NCBI RefSeq assembly: GCF_026262625.1
Contig: NZ_SHNN01000005.1
Span: 186,001 to 250,000 of the forward strand
From: Candidatus Litorirhabdus singularis
Lineage (GTDB): Bacteria; Pseudomonadota; Gammaproteobacteria; Pseudomonadales; Halieaceae
Reading direction: 5' to 3'
Length of the DNA stretch: 64,000 nt
How positions within the stretch are numbered: position 1 is the stretch's first letter; every line of letters begins with the position of its first letter. A program made the position numbers and the translations under genes. The notes under the pieces are model-generated. The model was given only the letters and a program-made list of their open reading frames with translations, was not told the DNA's origin and did not search any database. This document shows, piece after piece, positions 51,009 to 59,773 of the stretch.

Positions 51009-52747
51009 TCACCTACTGGTATCAAATTGGTTTGTACGCCCACGCCGTCATTACTTCCTACTCCGTGATCAATATAGCTTATTGCGTCATGAATAGTGGC
51101 AAACATGGTCTGCGGTGTAATGTAGATTTTTAGTGGCGAATTGAACAATGAATCCCTGACAGGACCAATAGCATTGGTAATGTAAAAGCACACATCCTGC
51201 TTGGACAGTGTCTCTATCAATTTTTGCATAGCGCGGATGGCAGTAGTGTCGATGCTGTTGACCGCCTCCGCATCGAAAATCACTGCCCTTAAAGCGTCAG
51301 GATTTTCACGCTGCTGCATCCAGCGGTAGATGCTCTGCACAAAATAGTCGGCATTTGCGAAAAAAAGCGGCGCGTCAAATCTAAAAATCAGAACGTCTTC
51401 GCGAATGATGACTTCGTCAAAACGGTCTACATTCCGAAACAGTTTGCCGTCCATGATGGCGCCCAATTCCGCCATATGAGGGCGCGCACTGTTGTATATG
51501 AGCTTGGCAATCGACAGGATAACGCCTGCCAGCAGCCCTTGCTGTACGCCCAGTAAAATTGTCAGCGCAAAGGTCACCAGCATCACAATAGCTTCGTTTC
51601 GGTTTTGAGACAGTAGCGACTTCATGTCATGGTATTTGAAAAGCCCATAAACCGAAATGACAATAATGCCTGCAAGCAGAGGTTTGGGTAGCGGGTAACT
51701 GGCGAATAGCGGAGTACAAAATAGCACGATGATGATGATCATAAACGACGAGACGACCGCGGATACCTGGGTGAGTGCCCCGGCTTTGACGAAAGCAGCG
51801 CTGCGCGAAAAACTTGCCGATACCGGAAATGCTTTGAAAAATGCGCCGACAAAGTTAGCAGCTCCCATGGCTATCAGTTCCTGATTGGGCTTTACAAAGA
51901 ATTTGTCGGTAGGTTTTTCTTGCGCCTTACAAATCGACATGCTGCCGACATAACCCATTAAAGACACCGTAAACGCAGTGGGGATGAGCGCAACAAGTTG
52001 CTCCAGCGTAGGGGAGGGTACGCGGGGTAATGGCAGGCCTTGTGGGATGAAAGCAATGACCTCTATACCGTTGGCTTGCGCATTCCATATACCGGAACAC
52101 AGCATGCCCACTATCAAGAGCAGCAGCGCACTGGGGAGTTTCGGAAACCAGCGCTGAAAGACCCACAGGAACGCAATGCCACAAGCGCTAACGGCAACAG
52201 TAAGCCAGTGCCAGCTTTCGTATGCGCCGACAAACTGCATAAGGCGGGTGACGGTATTTCGTCCCTCCACACTTACTCCCAATAAGCTCTCGAACTGACT
52301 GACGGTGATCACCACTGCAGCCGCGCAGGTGTATCCGAGAATGACCGGGTAAGACAGGAAGCTGGCTATAAAGCCGAATCTGATAAAGCCGAAGAAGGCC
52401 TGTATCAGTCCCACCATCAGGGTTAGTGAGATGGCCATTTCCAGGTACTGGTCACTACCCGGTTCAGCTAACAAGCTTAGGCCGGTAAGAATGAGTATCG
52501 AGTCTAGCGCGACAGGTCCGATAGAGAGTTTGTTTGAGGTGCCCAAAAGAGCGTAAATAATGGGCGGGATAATACAGGCGTAGAGGCCGTATTCAACTGG
52601 CAGGCCGGCAACCAGGGCGTAGGCCATGCTCTGGGGGATGAGCATGGCTGCGATAGTGATACCTGAGAGCAGATCTCCGCTAAAGGAACGTCGATTGTAA
52701 CCCTCGAGCCAGCGCAGGCCTGGCAAATAGCGGTCGTTTAGTCGCAT
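51005..52747 (-). CDS. SulP-family anion transporter with STAS domain
   Basis: A 580-residue inner-membrane transporter. The N-terminal YLPGLRWLEGYNRRSFSGDLLSGITIAAMLIPQSMAYALVAGLP is the SulP signature, followed by about 14 membrane segments. The C-terminal STAS domain shows AVIFDAEAVNSIDTTAIRAMQKL. Family members carry sulfate, bicarbonate or C4-dicarboxylates; the substrate is open. In marine bacteria bicarbonate (BicA-like, Na+-dependent) is plausible. Confidence 0.9.
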   Translation of the reverse strand: MRLNDRYLPGLRWLEGYNRRSFSGDLLSGITIAAMLIPQSMAYALVAGLPVEYGLYACIIPPIIYALLGTSNKLSIGPVALDSILILTGLSLLAEPGSDQYLEMAISLTLMVGLIQAFFGFIRFGFIASFLSYPVILGYTCAAAVVITVSQFESLLGVSVEGRNTVTRLMQFVGAYESWHWLTVAVSACGIAFLWVFQRWFPKLPSALLLLIVGMLCSGIWNAQANGIEVIAFIPQGLPLPRVPSPTLEQLVALIPTAFTVSLMGYVGSMSICKAQEKPTDKFFVKPNQELIAMGAANFVGAFFKAFPVSASFSRSAAFVKAGALTQVSAVVSSFMIIIIVLFCTPLFASYPLPKPLLAGIIVISVYGLFKYHDMKSLLSQNRNEAIVMLVTFALTILLGVQQGLLAGVILSIAKLIYNSARPHMAELGAIMDGKLFRNVDRFDEVIIREDVLIFRFDAPLFFANADYFVQSIYRWMQQRENPDALRAVIFDAEAVNSIDTTAIRAMQKLIETLSKQDVCFYITNAIGPVRDSLFNSPLKIYITPQTMFATIHDAISYIDHGVGSNDGVGVQTNLIPVGD

Positions 52748-52970
52748 GGTGTTCTTGACGCTCCGGGCTCAGTTTTAGTCGCTTTACTGACGCCTGCTCG
52801 GTCAGCCTTACAGGGAAGCGACGTAATTGTAGCGCTGTGGTAGCCACCGCAGCAAATAGCTCGAAACATCGATCTTGTGACGGCCGAGAAATCTGTATAC
52901 CGAATAGCAAAGTGGTAGAATTTTAGCAGCAGATGAACCACTGCAACGATACGTTTTGGGGAACAACGCT

Positions 52971-53438
52971 ATGCCTAACTATAACTCGCTGGCTCAACGA
53001 CGGAAGCGGTATTTGCCAGTTTTAGGTCTGGTGGTTGCTGTACTCGCCGTACCGGGAAAATCACAAAACAAGCTGGCAGAGCTTGACGGGCTGCCCGTGC
53101 AGCTGTCAGGTCAGGAGATATTGGAGGCCTTTGCCAATGTGCGCGATGATGCCACAGTGCAAGATGCAGCGGAAACGCGTGCTGTCAATTATTGGTACGC
53201 CGACGGCCGATTTGTTAATCGCTGGAGCAATGACAAGGACTCGGGCAGCGTAATCGGGTCTTGGCGTGTAAAGGGCGATCTGCGCTGTATTACTATTATC
53301 TCCGGGCTCCCCGACCGGTTGGGCCAGGAAAGCTGTAATCCGGTTTTTCGCAGAGGCAATGATTATATGTCATTTAACGCCGATGGCAGCGTGCACGGTA
53401 TCCATGCCTTATCGGCGTTGCCGCTAGTCCCTAAATAG
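52971..53438 (+). CDS. Unknown exported protein
   Basis: A 155-residue protein with an N-terminal signal (YLPVLGLVVAVLAVPGKSQ). The mature part contains VQLSGQEILEAFANVRDDATVQD, WYADGRFVNRW, GSWRVKGDLRCITI and CNPVFRRG: two cysteines and the short repeats typical of periplasmic beta-domains described as 'GSWRVxGDxxC' type hypothetical proteins. Function unknown. Confidence 0.65.
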   Translation: MPNYNSLAQRRKRYLPVLGLVVAVLAVPGKSQNKLAELDGLPVQLSGQEILEAFANVRDDATVQDAAETRAVNYWYADGRFVNRWSNDKDSGSVIGSWRVKGDLRCITIISGLPDRLGQESCNPVFRRGNDYMSFNADGSVHGIHALSALPLVPK

Positions 53439-53479
53439 CGGAACATGATGCTTGGGTATCTGGCGAACAATGAGGAACG

Positions 53480-53902
53480 ATGATTGTGTTAACTGGAGAA
53501 TGCTTTTGCGGAGCCGTTAAGTACAAGATTGAGGGTGACCTCAACGCCATGTACTACTGCCATTGCTCTCAGTGTCGCAAACTGACAGGGTCATCATTTG
53601 CAACCAATGGATCGGTAGACGCCAGTCTTTTTACCGTAACCCGCGGGCAAACGCATTTGGATAAAGTGCCGTGGGCTGAGCATTTTCGCCACCATTGCAA
53701 AAAATGCCACAGTTGGGTTTACGGCGAATCTGAGTCTTATCCGGGTTTGATATTTATACCCTGCGGGACATTAAACGAAGCTCCTAATAGGCCAGTAGAT
53801 CATCATGTGTGTGTCGCCTCAAAGGCGCAGTGGGTCACTATAAACGACGACTTGCCGCAATATGAAGGCCAGCAACCCACTCAGAGCCTGGCAGGTGATT
53901 GA
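53480..53902 (+). CDS. GFA family zinc protein
   Basis: A 140-residue protein of the glutathione-dependent formaldehyde-activating enzyme-like family. Zinc cysteines: ECFCGAVKY (CxCG), CHCSQCRKLTGSSF (CHCxxC) and HHCKKCHSW. The real activity of most family members is not formaldehyde related and remains unknown. A second, damaged member lies at 55616 and a dead one at 42709. Confidence 0.88.
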   Translation: MIVLTGECFCGAVKYKIEGDLNAMYYCHCSQCRKLTGSSFATNGSVDASLFTVTRGQTHLDKVPWAEHFRHHCKKCHSWVYGESESYPGLIFIPCGTLNEAPNRPVDHHVCVASKAQWVTINDDLPQYEGQQPTQSLAGD

Positions 53903-53928
53903 CGTCATGCCAACTTGCACTAGTGCTA

Positions 53929-54141
53929 ATGAATAAAATAAACCCCAAGAAGCTATTGGGCAGTAAGTGGACTGCAGTGACGCCTATTAATCGGGAGAAG
54001 CACTTCATCGTAACCGAGGTTGAGTGTGATGAAGAGGATACGGTCATAGCCTGCTGTATAGAAGCCGTGATGTCTAAGCGGTCGATGATTATTGACTGGC
54101 ATGATTTGAAGGATGAGGGGCAGTGGGCCCATGGCTGGTAG
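53929..54141 (+). CDS. TIGR02450-family small Trp-rich protein
   Basis: A 70-residue protein: MNKINPKKLLGSKWTAVTP and REKHFIVTEVECDEE are the family signature, with WHDLKDEGQWAHGW at the C-terminus. It is widespread in proteobacteria and cyanobacteria with no known role. ATG 53929 is set by the family start. Confidence 0.88.
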   Translation: MNKINPKKLLGSKWTAVTPINREKHFIVTEVECDEEDTVIACCIEAVMSKRSMIIDWHDLKDEGQWAHGW

Positions 54142-54429
54142 AGCTCAGAGGTATCAAAGTTCGAGGCAATAGAGGACCCTGCGCGTGAGCGGACAGTCTT
54201 TTCAAGACTAGAAAACGCTGACGCTTTTGGCGTGGTCATTAAGTTGGTTCAGATGGTGTTGACCTCACCAGGACAGCGCCCCAGAAAGAGTAATACTCGC
54301 CAGCCTTATCGAGGTCGTTGTTGTGGGGTGGGGGCGAGGTGTATAAGGCCGTTCCATAGGTTAGTCTGCGACGGGAGCGCTCAAGAGAGTGTACCTCTTG
54401 TACTCATTGTTTCATCGACGAGGATTGTT
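54142..54429 (+). other. Gap with open but unassigned reading frame
   Basis: A plus-strand frame stays open through most of this region (for example ERTVFSRLENADAFGVVIKL near 54190-54255) and joins the frame of the next gene, but has no good start. It may be a remnant; the promoter of the cupin lipoprotein should lie near its end. Confidence 0.35.
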
Positions 54430-55164
54430 ATGTTGTCCAGAAATGTCAGTATTTATCCACTGTTAGCGGCCGCTTTATTGCTGGCAGCAGGGTGCCAGGA
54501 GGATGCCTCAGTAGGCCCAGCTGCAGGTAGTTTTGATGAGGTTGGTTACGTCAATGTGCGACATGAACCTCAGCACCGGCACGAATTCGAAAATGAGGCG
54601 ATAAGAATCTACGATGTGCTTTTACCGCCCGGATACGTAACCCTGCATCATGCTCATACCGAGGATACGATTTACCTTGTGGTGCGTGGTTCTACGTTGA
54701 GGACCAAGGCACTTATCGGGTCATCTTCGCTACCCATAGCGCTGCCGGTTCCTAGCGGGACTGTGCTTTGGAGCGCACATAAGGCAGAGCCAGTTGTTCA
54801 CGAAGTGACCAACGAAGGCGACGGCGCTGCCAGGTTGGTTGGCGTAGAGCTGAAGTACGAACAGTCGGGGTTTACGCGTCCGGTTTTATCAAGTCAGGGT
54901 CTGCAGTTGGACGATACCTATGCCAAGGTTAGGGTGTATGACCTGACGCTCGAGCCCGGGGAGAGTACCGCTGAATTGGATATAGACTTCTCTGGGTTAA
55001 TGATCGCTAAAACAGAAGCTTCTGTTACGATCAGTGGGGGGCAGCAATCCCGAACCGGCTCTTACGAGCCTGCGTCATGGGAGTTGCTGGAGGCACCGGG
55101 CAAGCTGATGATTACCAACGTGGGAATCTCCACATTTAATGCAATGCTGTATGAATACCCGTGA
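54430..55164 (+). CDS. Cupin-fold lipoprotein
   Basis: A 244-residue protein with a lipoprotein signal peptide: YPLLAAALLLAAGC, lipidated Cys at about residue 20. The mature part has two cupin-like halves; the first reads IYDVLLPPGYVTLHHAHTEDTIYLVVRGS, with the two His and Glu/Asp positions of a metal-binding cupin. The second half (VYDLTLEPGESTAEL) lacks the histidines. Probably periplasmic; ligand unknown. Confidence 0.75.
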   Translation: MLSRNVSIYPLLAAALLLAAGCQEDASVGPAAGSFDEVGYVNVRHEPQHRHEFENEAIRIYDVLLPPGYVTLHHAHTEDTIYLVVRGSTLRTKALIGSSSLPIALPVPSGTVLWSAHKAEPVVHEVTNEGDGAARLVGVELKYEQSGFTRPVLSSQGLQLDDTYAKVRVYDLTLEPGESTAELDIDFSGLMIAKTEASVTISGGQQSRTGSYEPASWELLEAPGKLMITNVGISTFNAMLYEYP

Positions 55165-55606
55165 AGCTTCTGCCGGTCTGGAATCGAGAGCTTAGATGTG
55201 AGAGTAACACTTCGCACAATTTGGGTTTTGCTGGTTAGCCTGCCAAGAGTGTCTACTGCACAACAGAGCACTGCCCAATCTGATGCCCAAACCCAAATAG
55301 CTTGGCAAGCAGTTTTCGACGTAGTGGCATTCTGGCTTGAATAGGCAGGTTCCAAAGGTGGGCTTACCCGGGTTCCGTCAGACGCCTACCCTGAATACGG
55401 GCACGTGCAGGAGGGTGACACGCTGATGGTACAGCGACAACACGGCTTATGTCTGATGGAGTCGTTTTATAACCGCTGGCACAGCGCGCTAATGATGGCA
55501 GGCGTGGGGATGATGCCATGAACGACTATGGGGCCTGTCCCTGCGTTTTTCATGGAAACACCTCGTAGTCACCGGTGAGCAAGCAATGTGTTTCAAGGGG
55601 TGATCT
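55165..55606 (+). other. Gap with coding remnants
   Basis: GTG 55198 to TAG 55344 encodes a 48-residue frame with a signal-peptide-like start (TIWVLLVSLPRVSTAQQ) that then ends early. A different open frame follows to TGA near 55520 (GLTRVPSDAYPEYGHVQEGD). Together they look like the leftovers of one or two degraded genes; no family recognised. Confidence 0.4.
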
Positions 55607-55612
55607 ATCGCT

Positions 55613-56002
55613 ATAATAGGTGAGTGTTTTTGTGGTCAGGTGCAGTATCGCATTGACGGTACGTTGCGTGATGCCCGCTCCTGTCATTGCTCACGCTGCA
55701 GAAAGGCTTTTAGTTCTCAGGCGTCGGCATACGCGTTGGTGGATCCTGCCGATTTCAGCTGGCTCAGCGGTGAAGAACTGCTGACCTCCTATGCCAGTGA
55801 GCAGGGCTTTGGGCTGCAGTTCTGCAAGCTATGTGGGTCGACGCTCTGCGGCATCTATAACGATGAAGTCCATGGGGTCACCTTGGGGTGTTTGAACGGT
55901 GACCCGGATGTGGAGCTGGGCCGACATATTTATGTGGGGTCCAAGGCTTCATGGGAAGTCATCGCCACGGGCGTGCCTCAGTACATAGAAGATGCTGAAT
56001 AG
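55613..56002 (+). CDS. GFA family zinc protein lacking a standard start codon
   Basis: The family needs its first motif, which reads IIGECFCGQVQYRIDG here and is encoded from 55613. That frame has TGA at 55601 and only ATC, ATA and ATA as near-start codons before the motif; the first GTG (55640) would cut off the CxCG cysteines. AAGGGG at 55596 is a good ribosome binding site for a start near 55607-55613. The rest is intact: CHCSRCRKAFSSQ, FCKLCGSTLCG and HIYVGSKASWEVI. About 129 residues. Either an ATA/ATC start is used or the start codon is damaged. Confidence 0.78.
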   Translation: MIGECFCGQVQYRIDGTLRDARSCHCSRCRKAFSSQASAYALVDPADFSWLSGEELLTSYASEQGFGLQFCKLCGSTLCGIYNDEVHGVTLGCLNGDPDVELGRHIYVGSKASWEVIATGVPQYIEDAE

Positions 56003-56102
56003 TGGTGGAATTTGGCAGAGCATCCGGTCTTGGATGAATTCCTGGCCGCTATGTTGGCCAGCGGTTAGCATTGTTATTACAGACTAAGGAGCAGCTTTAC
56101 CC

Positions 56103-56507
56103 ATGATCGACCATGTTTCGGTAGGCGTTATTGACCTGCACAAGGCAGCAGAGTTTTATCGTGCAGTATTTGCGCCATTGGGGGTTTCGCAGGTGATTGA
56201 AAAACCCGGCAGTATTGGGTTTGGCAAGAAATACCCGGAGTTCTGGATTAATGAACGCTCAAGCCTTGCTGTTCCAGGCTCTGACAATGGGACCCATGTT
56301 TGTCTGCGCGCTGCCTCAAAAGAGGTCGTGATCGAGTTCTACAATATTGCTATGGCTAACGGAGCGAGCAGCAGTGGGGAGCCCGGTTATCGCGAGGAGT
56401 ATCGGGCGCCGGATTACCGCGATGCAACCCATCCCGGTTACTACGCAGCGTTCATTCGCGATCCGTATGAAAATCATGTAGAAGTGGTCACGTTTGTCAC
56501 CCAGTAA
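56103..56507 (+). CDS. VOC family protein
   Basis: A 134-residue single VOC domain: MIDHVSVGVIDLHKAAEFYRAVFAPLG at the start, THVCLRAASKEVVIEFYN in the middle and GYYAAFIRDPYENHVEVVTF at the end. His4, His62-type and Glu127 metal ligands are visible. Fits the glyoxalase-like enzymes found singly in many genomes. Its stop codon lies inside a strong terminator hairpin. Confidence 0.9.
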   Translation: MIDHVSVGVIDLHKAAEFYRAVFAPLGVSQVIEKPGSIGFGKKYPEFWINERSSLAVPGSDNGTHVCLRAASKEVVIEFYNIAMANGASSSGEPGYREEYRAPDYRDATHPGYYAAFIRDPYENHVEVVTFVTQ

Positions 56508-56525
56508 TACTGGGTGACAAATTTT
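56493..56525 (+). terminator. Strong hairpin terminator of the VOC gene
   Basis: TTTGTCACCCAGT-AAT-ACTGGGTGACAAA, perfect 13-base arms, followed by TTTTC. The VOC stop codon TAA lies in the loop region. Confidence 0.85.
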
Positions 56526-56553
56526 CAACATAATGTGTTTGGACGTTTAATTG

Positions 56554-56751
56554 ATGGAATTCTTGGCAGAGGAAACGGTGGCTTGTCCTTACTGTGGCGA
56601 GCAAATAGAGGTACTGATTGATGCGCAGGAGGCTGGCCAGAATTACATTGAAGATTGTCAGGTCTGCTGCCGACCGATTGTGTTTGTTGTTGCTGCCTGC
56701 GCGGATGGGTCTTTGGCCGTCTCTGTGCATAGCGAGGACGAGGCTGTCTGA
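56554..56751 (+). CDS. CPXCG motif-containing zinc-ribbon protein
   Basis: A 65-residue protein with two CxxC pairs, CPYCGE and CQVCCRP, forming a zinc ribbon, and the usual central EVLIDAQEAGQNYIEDC. It is a conserved small protein of gammaproteobacteria without known role. ATG 56554 follows an in-frame TTG. Confidence 0.9.
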   Translation: MEFLAEETVACPYCGEQIEVLIDAQEAGQNYIEDCQVCCRPIVFVVAACADGSLAVSVHSEDEAV

Positions 56752-56772
56752 AGTGATGTCAGGAATGCCGCA

Positions 56773-57231
56773 GTGCTAACAATAGAACCCTATACCGGTG
56801 CAGTGACAGATGCGCTCTGGCAGCTGTTGCTGGAGGCTGATCCTGACAGGGCGGCGGTTAGTCGCTATTTGGCAAGTGGTGAGATAGTGATTGCCTATTG
56901 GGAGCACGCCATTGTCGGGGTCGCCGTGCTTACCGCGCTTGACGGTGAGTATGAGTTGAGAAATATCTCGGTTGCAGGCTCTCACCAAGGCCGCGGTATT
57001 GCCAAAGCGCTTATCGCAGCAGTAAAGGCAAGAGCAACATCCCTGGGAGCCAATCGCCTGCTGGTAGGTACCGGTAACTCCAGTCTGGATCAGTTCGCGC
57101 TCTATCAAAAATCAGGTTTTCGGTTTGAGCGGATAGAGCGCGACTATTTTGCCGGCTATCAGCCGCCTATTTGTGAAAATGGCATTCGGTGTCTGGACAG
57201 AATTTGCCTATACGCTGACCTGAGCCAGTAG
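56773..57231 (+). CDS. GNAT family N-acetyltransferase
   Basis: A 152-residue GNAT: the acetyl-CoA loop reads HQGRGIAKALI (Q/RxxGxG/A) at about residues 75-85, preceded by strand ELRNISV and followed by LLVGTGNSSLDQFALYQKSGFR. Substrate unknown. It starts with GTG 56773, shortly after the CPXCG gene. Confidence 0.88.
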   Translation: MLTIEPYTGAVTDALWQLLLEADPDRAAVSRYLASGEIVIAYWEHAIVGVAVLTALDGEYELRNISVAGSHQGRGIAKALIAAVKARATSLGANRLLVGTGNSSLDQFALYQKSGFRFERIERDYFAGYQPPICENGIRCLDRICLYADLSQ

Positions 57232-57257
57232 GCCGGAGCTGGAGGTCAGTTAGACTT

Positions 57258-58175
57258 TCAGTGCTGTGCACTGCGGTCCAGCACTAACTGCCAGCCCGCT
57301 TCGCCGGCGTGGAGTTGATACTCAAGTTGGCGTATGCCGCCACTGGGTGCGCTGTTGGTGTCACCCTGGTTATACACCGGATAGCGTCGCACCAGACGAT
57401 TTCCCACGAGAGCAAATTCGTCATGGCCCATATAGCCTTGCGCCTCGGCCTCTTTGTTGCTCAACTCCGGTAGATAAATAGGGCTAAGGCTTTTGCCTGC
57501 ATTGACCGCATAAGCGACCAGTGAGCCGTAACTGCCGCTGCCAGCTGAACTTATAGAGGTGTAAATTTCGGGCCAGCCATTGCCATCCAAATCTGCCATT
57601 TCCGTTTTGTTGGCAGTGCCATCGATGATGTCGCTAAAACTCGCTGGCCCATTGGCCAGACCATTAACTTGCAGCGCCAGGGTGTTGATGGAACCGGTAG
57701 CGGATGCCTTTACTGTGAAGCGCAACGATCCCCAGGTTAGGGTGCAGCCATCGCCTTTGGTGAGTGCGGTGGCATCGCAGCCAAGCGCTGGCATAGACCA
57801 ATAGACGTAGAGGAACTGCTTGCCACTTTGAAAGATAAGGCCGTCCTTACCCAGACCGCGACGGCGATAGACGCGGCTGCCGTCCTGATCTGTGTAGTTA
57901 CCCGGCGCGCTGTCTTCTGGCGACAAGTCTAGCAAGGGTATGTCGGTCTCGGACTCTATGGTGATATAGCCCTGACGTTGGGAGAAGCTGCATGGTGTAG
58001 TGCTGTTACGCGGTGCGCCGTATTCACTGACGAGCTCGCAGTGTGCCTGCACAGTGTCTGCTGTTGCCGTTTGATGTAGTGCTGTGATGAGCAGGGTGAG
58101 CAGTATCCTGCCGAGAGCTAGAGGGGATAGCTTAATAGGGTGTCTCCTGTGGTGTGTTACTGGCTTCGGCACCAT
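57258..58175 (-). CDS. PliI-like periplasmic lysozyme inhibitor
   Basis: A 305-residue exported protein with signal peptide core ILLTLLITALHQTATA. The C-terminal half, MADLDGNGWPEIYTSISSAGSGSYGSLVAYAVN, YLPELSNKEAEAQGYMGHDEF and RRYPVYNQGDTNSAPSGGIRQLEY, resembles proteins annotated as inhibitors of I-type lysozyme (PliI), which protect bacteria from invertebrate lysozymes. The N-terminal part (CELVSEYG...CSFSQRQGYITIES) is an added domain. ATG 58175 lies five bases after the stop of the phosphotransferase gene, so the two are co-transcribed. Confidence 0.55.
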   Translation of the reverse strand: MVPKPVTHHRRHPIKLSPLALGRILLTLLITALHQTATADTVQAHCELVSEYGAPRNSTTPCSFSQRQGYITIESETDIPLLDLSPEDSAPGNYTDQDGSRVYRRRGLGKDGLIFQSGKQFLYVYWSMPALGCDATALTKGDGCTLTWGSLRFTVKASATGSINTLALQVNGLANGPASFSDIIDGTANKTEMADLDGNGWPEIYTSISSAGSGSYGSLVAYAVNAGKSLSPIYLPELSNKEAEAQGYMGHDEFALVGNRLVRRYPVYNQGDTNSAPSGGIRQLEYQLHAGEAGWQLVLDRSAQH

Positions 58176-58179
58176 AAGC

Positions 58180-59544
58180 TTAGTCCAGCGAGGACCATTG
58201 CCGCTCTGGATACAGCGCGACTGCCGGTGCAAACAGCCATTCGTCGCGGTAGGTCTTGCGGGCCAGATACTGTAGTAGTTTCTCGTCATTCAATTGCTCT
58301 GCTTCTATAGCGCTTACCAATGCTGTTTGTGCGCTATTGAGGTCGGCATAGACATGCCCCATCAGTTCGCCTATTTCCTCGGTCTCGATGCTGGCGAGAG
58401 CGGGGCCAAAGCGTTGCTGCCGGTCCATGCATTCGATCAGGCGTACAGCGTCACCGGCGCGCGATTTTGCAAAAGCGTTGTCAGTGCGCGTTAGCACATC
58501 ACGGCGCAGGCTACCTATGGCCGCGCTGGCCAGTAAGTCAGGCGCCGTGTTGTTGGTCGGCATAGTTGGGCGCTCTATAGCAATACCCATCGCGTCAGCA
58601 ATACCTTCACAGGTAGATCGGTCGGTGACATAGCGGTAGCACAGATACCATGCCAGTGATTCCTGCTCCGGCGGGTTTGCGCATACCGCATGTATGGGGA
58701 TCATGCCGCGCACGTTTTGCTGGATGCGGTAGTACTGGGCTGAAAAACGTTGGTAGGGCAGGCCGGATTCCTGTTCGTAGAGTTTGAATAGTCCGTCCAG
58801 GCCGCCGCTGGGGTTCCAGAACTCGCGCACACAGATATTGCCCAGATCCTCCATGGGGTCGCCCCAATGCCCCCACTCCCAGTCGACCACGACGCTGACT
58901 TTGTCTTGCTGAAACATAAAGTTGACCGGTCCGGTATCGCCTTGCACCAGTGCCATATGCGGGACATCGGTTGGAATGTGCCGACGCAGCCACTGCACGC
59001 CATAGGTCAGTAGTGGGTCGGTATAGTTACTCAGAAAGCGTTTGAAGTTGCGCAGTTGCAGATCAAGGTCGCCCAGTGCCAGCTCCGCCGCGGTCTGAGG
59101 CTTTGGGCCCAGGACATCGCCAAGCCGGAGCTTGTCCACGTCCAGGCGGTGTAGGCGGGCGATCACGGTAATAAAGTCTTCCATGATGGCGCGCTGACGT
59201 TGCTGGTCTTCCAGCTTGTCGATATCCGAGCGGCCGCCATCGCGCGATAGCAGTGCGGCGCAGTGGACGTCGCTCCAGGCCAGTAATTGCGGCACAGGAA
59301 TAGTCGTTTTGCTCAGGCTCTCGCAGATGCGGGCCTCCTTATGAAGCGAGGTGGCGCTACCGGCTATAGGATTGCGGTCGAGCCGCAGAAAGCCCTCGGT
59401 GACGGCTCCGTCGGGCGCCGTGATATCGACTACCCAGGCCTCGCGTCTGGCGATATGCCGCTCCAGGCGGGTAATAGAGCCACCTGCAGTTTGCTCTACC
59501 CATTGATATAGCCCGTCCGGTAGATCATGGAAAAATTCGCTCAT
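58180..59544 (-). CDS. Aminoglycoside-phosphotransferase (APH)-fold protein
   Basis: A 454-residue kinase-like protein. Motifs: LVQGDTGPVNFMF (catalytic Asp and Asn) and VVVDWEWGHWGDPMEDLG (metal-binding Asp). Members of this branch (choline kinase/ACAD10-like) occur beside acyl-CoA dehydrogenase and steroid or fatty-acid genes rather than resistance genes. Here it is divergent from the ChsH/Ltp2 operon, which supports a lipid or steroid role. A C-terminal helical domain of about 100 residues follows the kinase core. Confidence 0.82.
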   Translation of the reverse strand: MSEFFHDLPDGLYQWVEQTAGGSITRLERHIARREAWVVDITAPDGAVTEGFLRLDRNPIAGSATSLHKEARICESLSKTTIPVPQLLAWSDVHCAALLSRDGGRSDIDKLEDQQRQRAIMEDFITVIARLHRLDVDKLRLGDVLGPKPQTAAELALGDLDLQLRNFKRFLSNYTDPLLTYGVQWLRRHIPTDVPHMALVQGDTGPVNFMFQQDKVSVVVDWEWGHWGDPMEDLGNICVREFWNPSGGLDGLFKLYEQESGLPYQRFSAQYYRIQQNVRGMIPIHAVCANPPEQESLAWYLCYRYVTDRSTCEGIADAMGIAIERPTMPTNNTAPDLLASAAIGSLRRDVLTRTDNAFAKSRAGDAVRLIECMDRQQRFGPALASIETEEIGELMGHVYADLNSAQTALVSAIEAEQLNDEKLLQYLARKTYRDEWLFAPAVALYPERQWSSLD

Positions 59545-59654
59545 GGGCAGGTCCGTCTATCGATCGTTGGTAAACGGATATATAGCCCCAGCGAGTTGGC
59601 AAGAACAACCCCAGAAGCGAAAATTGGCTTCCGCAGCGCATTCTTTAAGCGCTC

Positions 59655-59673
59655 TGGTTGGCATATTCAACCA
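59655..59673 (+). promoter_or_regulatory. Candidate regulator operator between the divergent genes
   Basis: TGGTTG-GCATATT-CAACCA is a perfect 6-base inverted repeat in the 229-base gap between the divergent phosphotransferase gene and the steroid-type operon. Spacing suits a TetR-type dimer. No regulator gene is adjacent. Confidence 0.35.
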
Positions 59674-59773
59674 ATCGCGACTCTCAGCGCTGGCGTAGGG
59701 TGGTTACGTGGTAATCCTGTGGTCAAGCGAGTAGGCTTTCGTTCCCTCACGTACAGCATGGTCCGGGTGCCTT

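Noticed and set aside
58180-59544. Aminoglycoside-resistance phosphotransferase
   Set aside because: The APH fold is present, but length, C-terminal domain and neighbours fit the choline-kinase/ACAD10-like branch near lipid genes.
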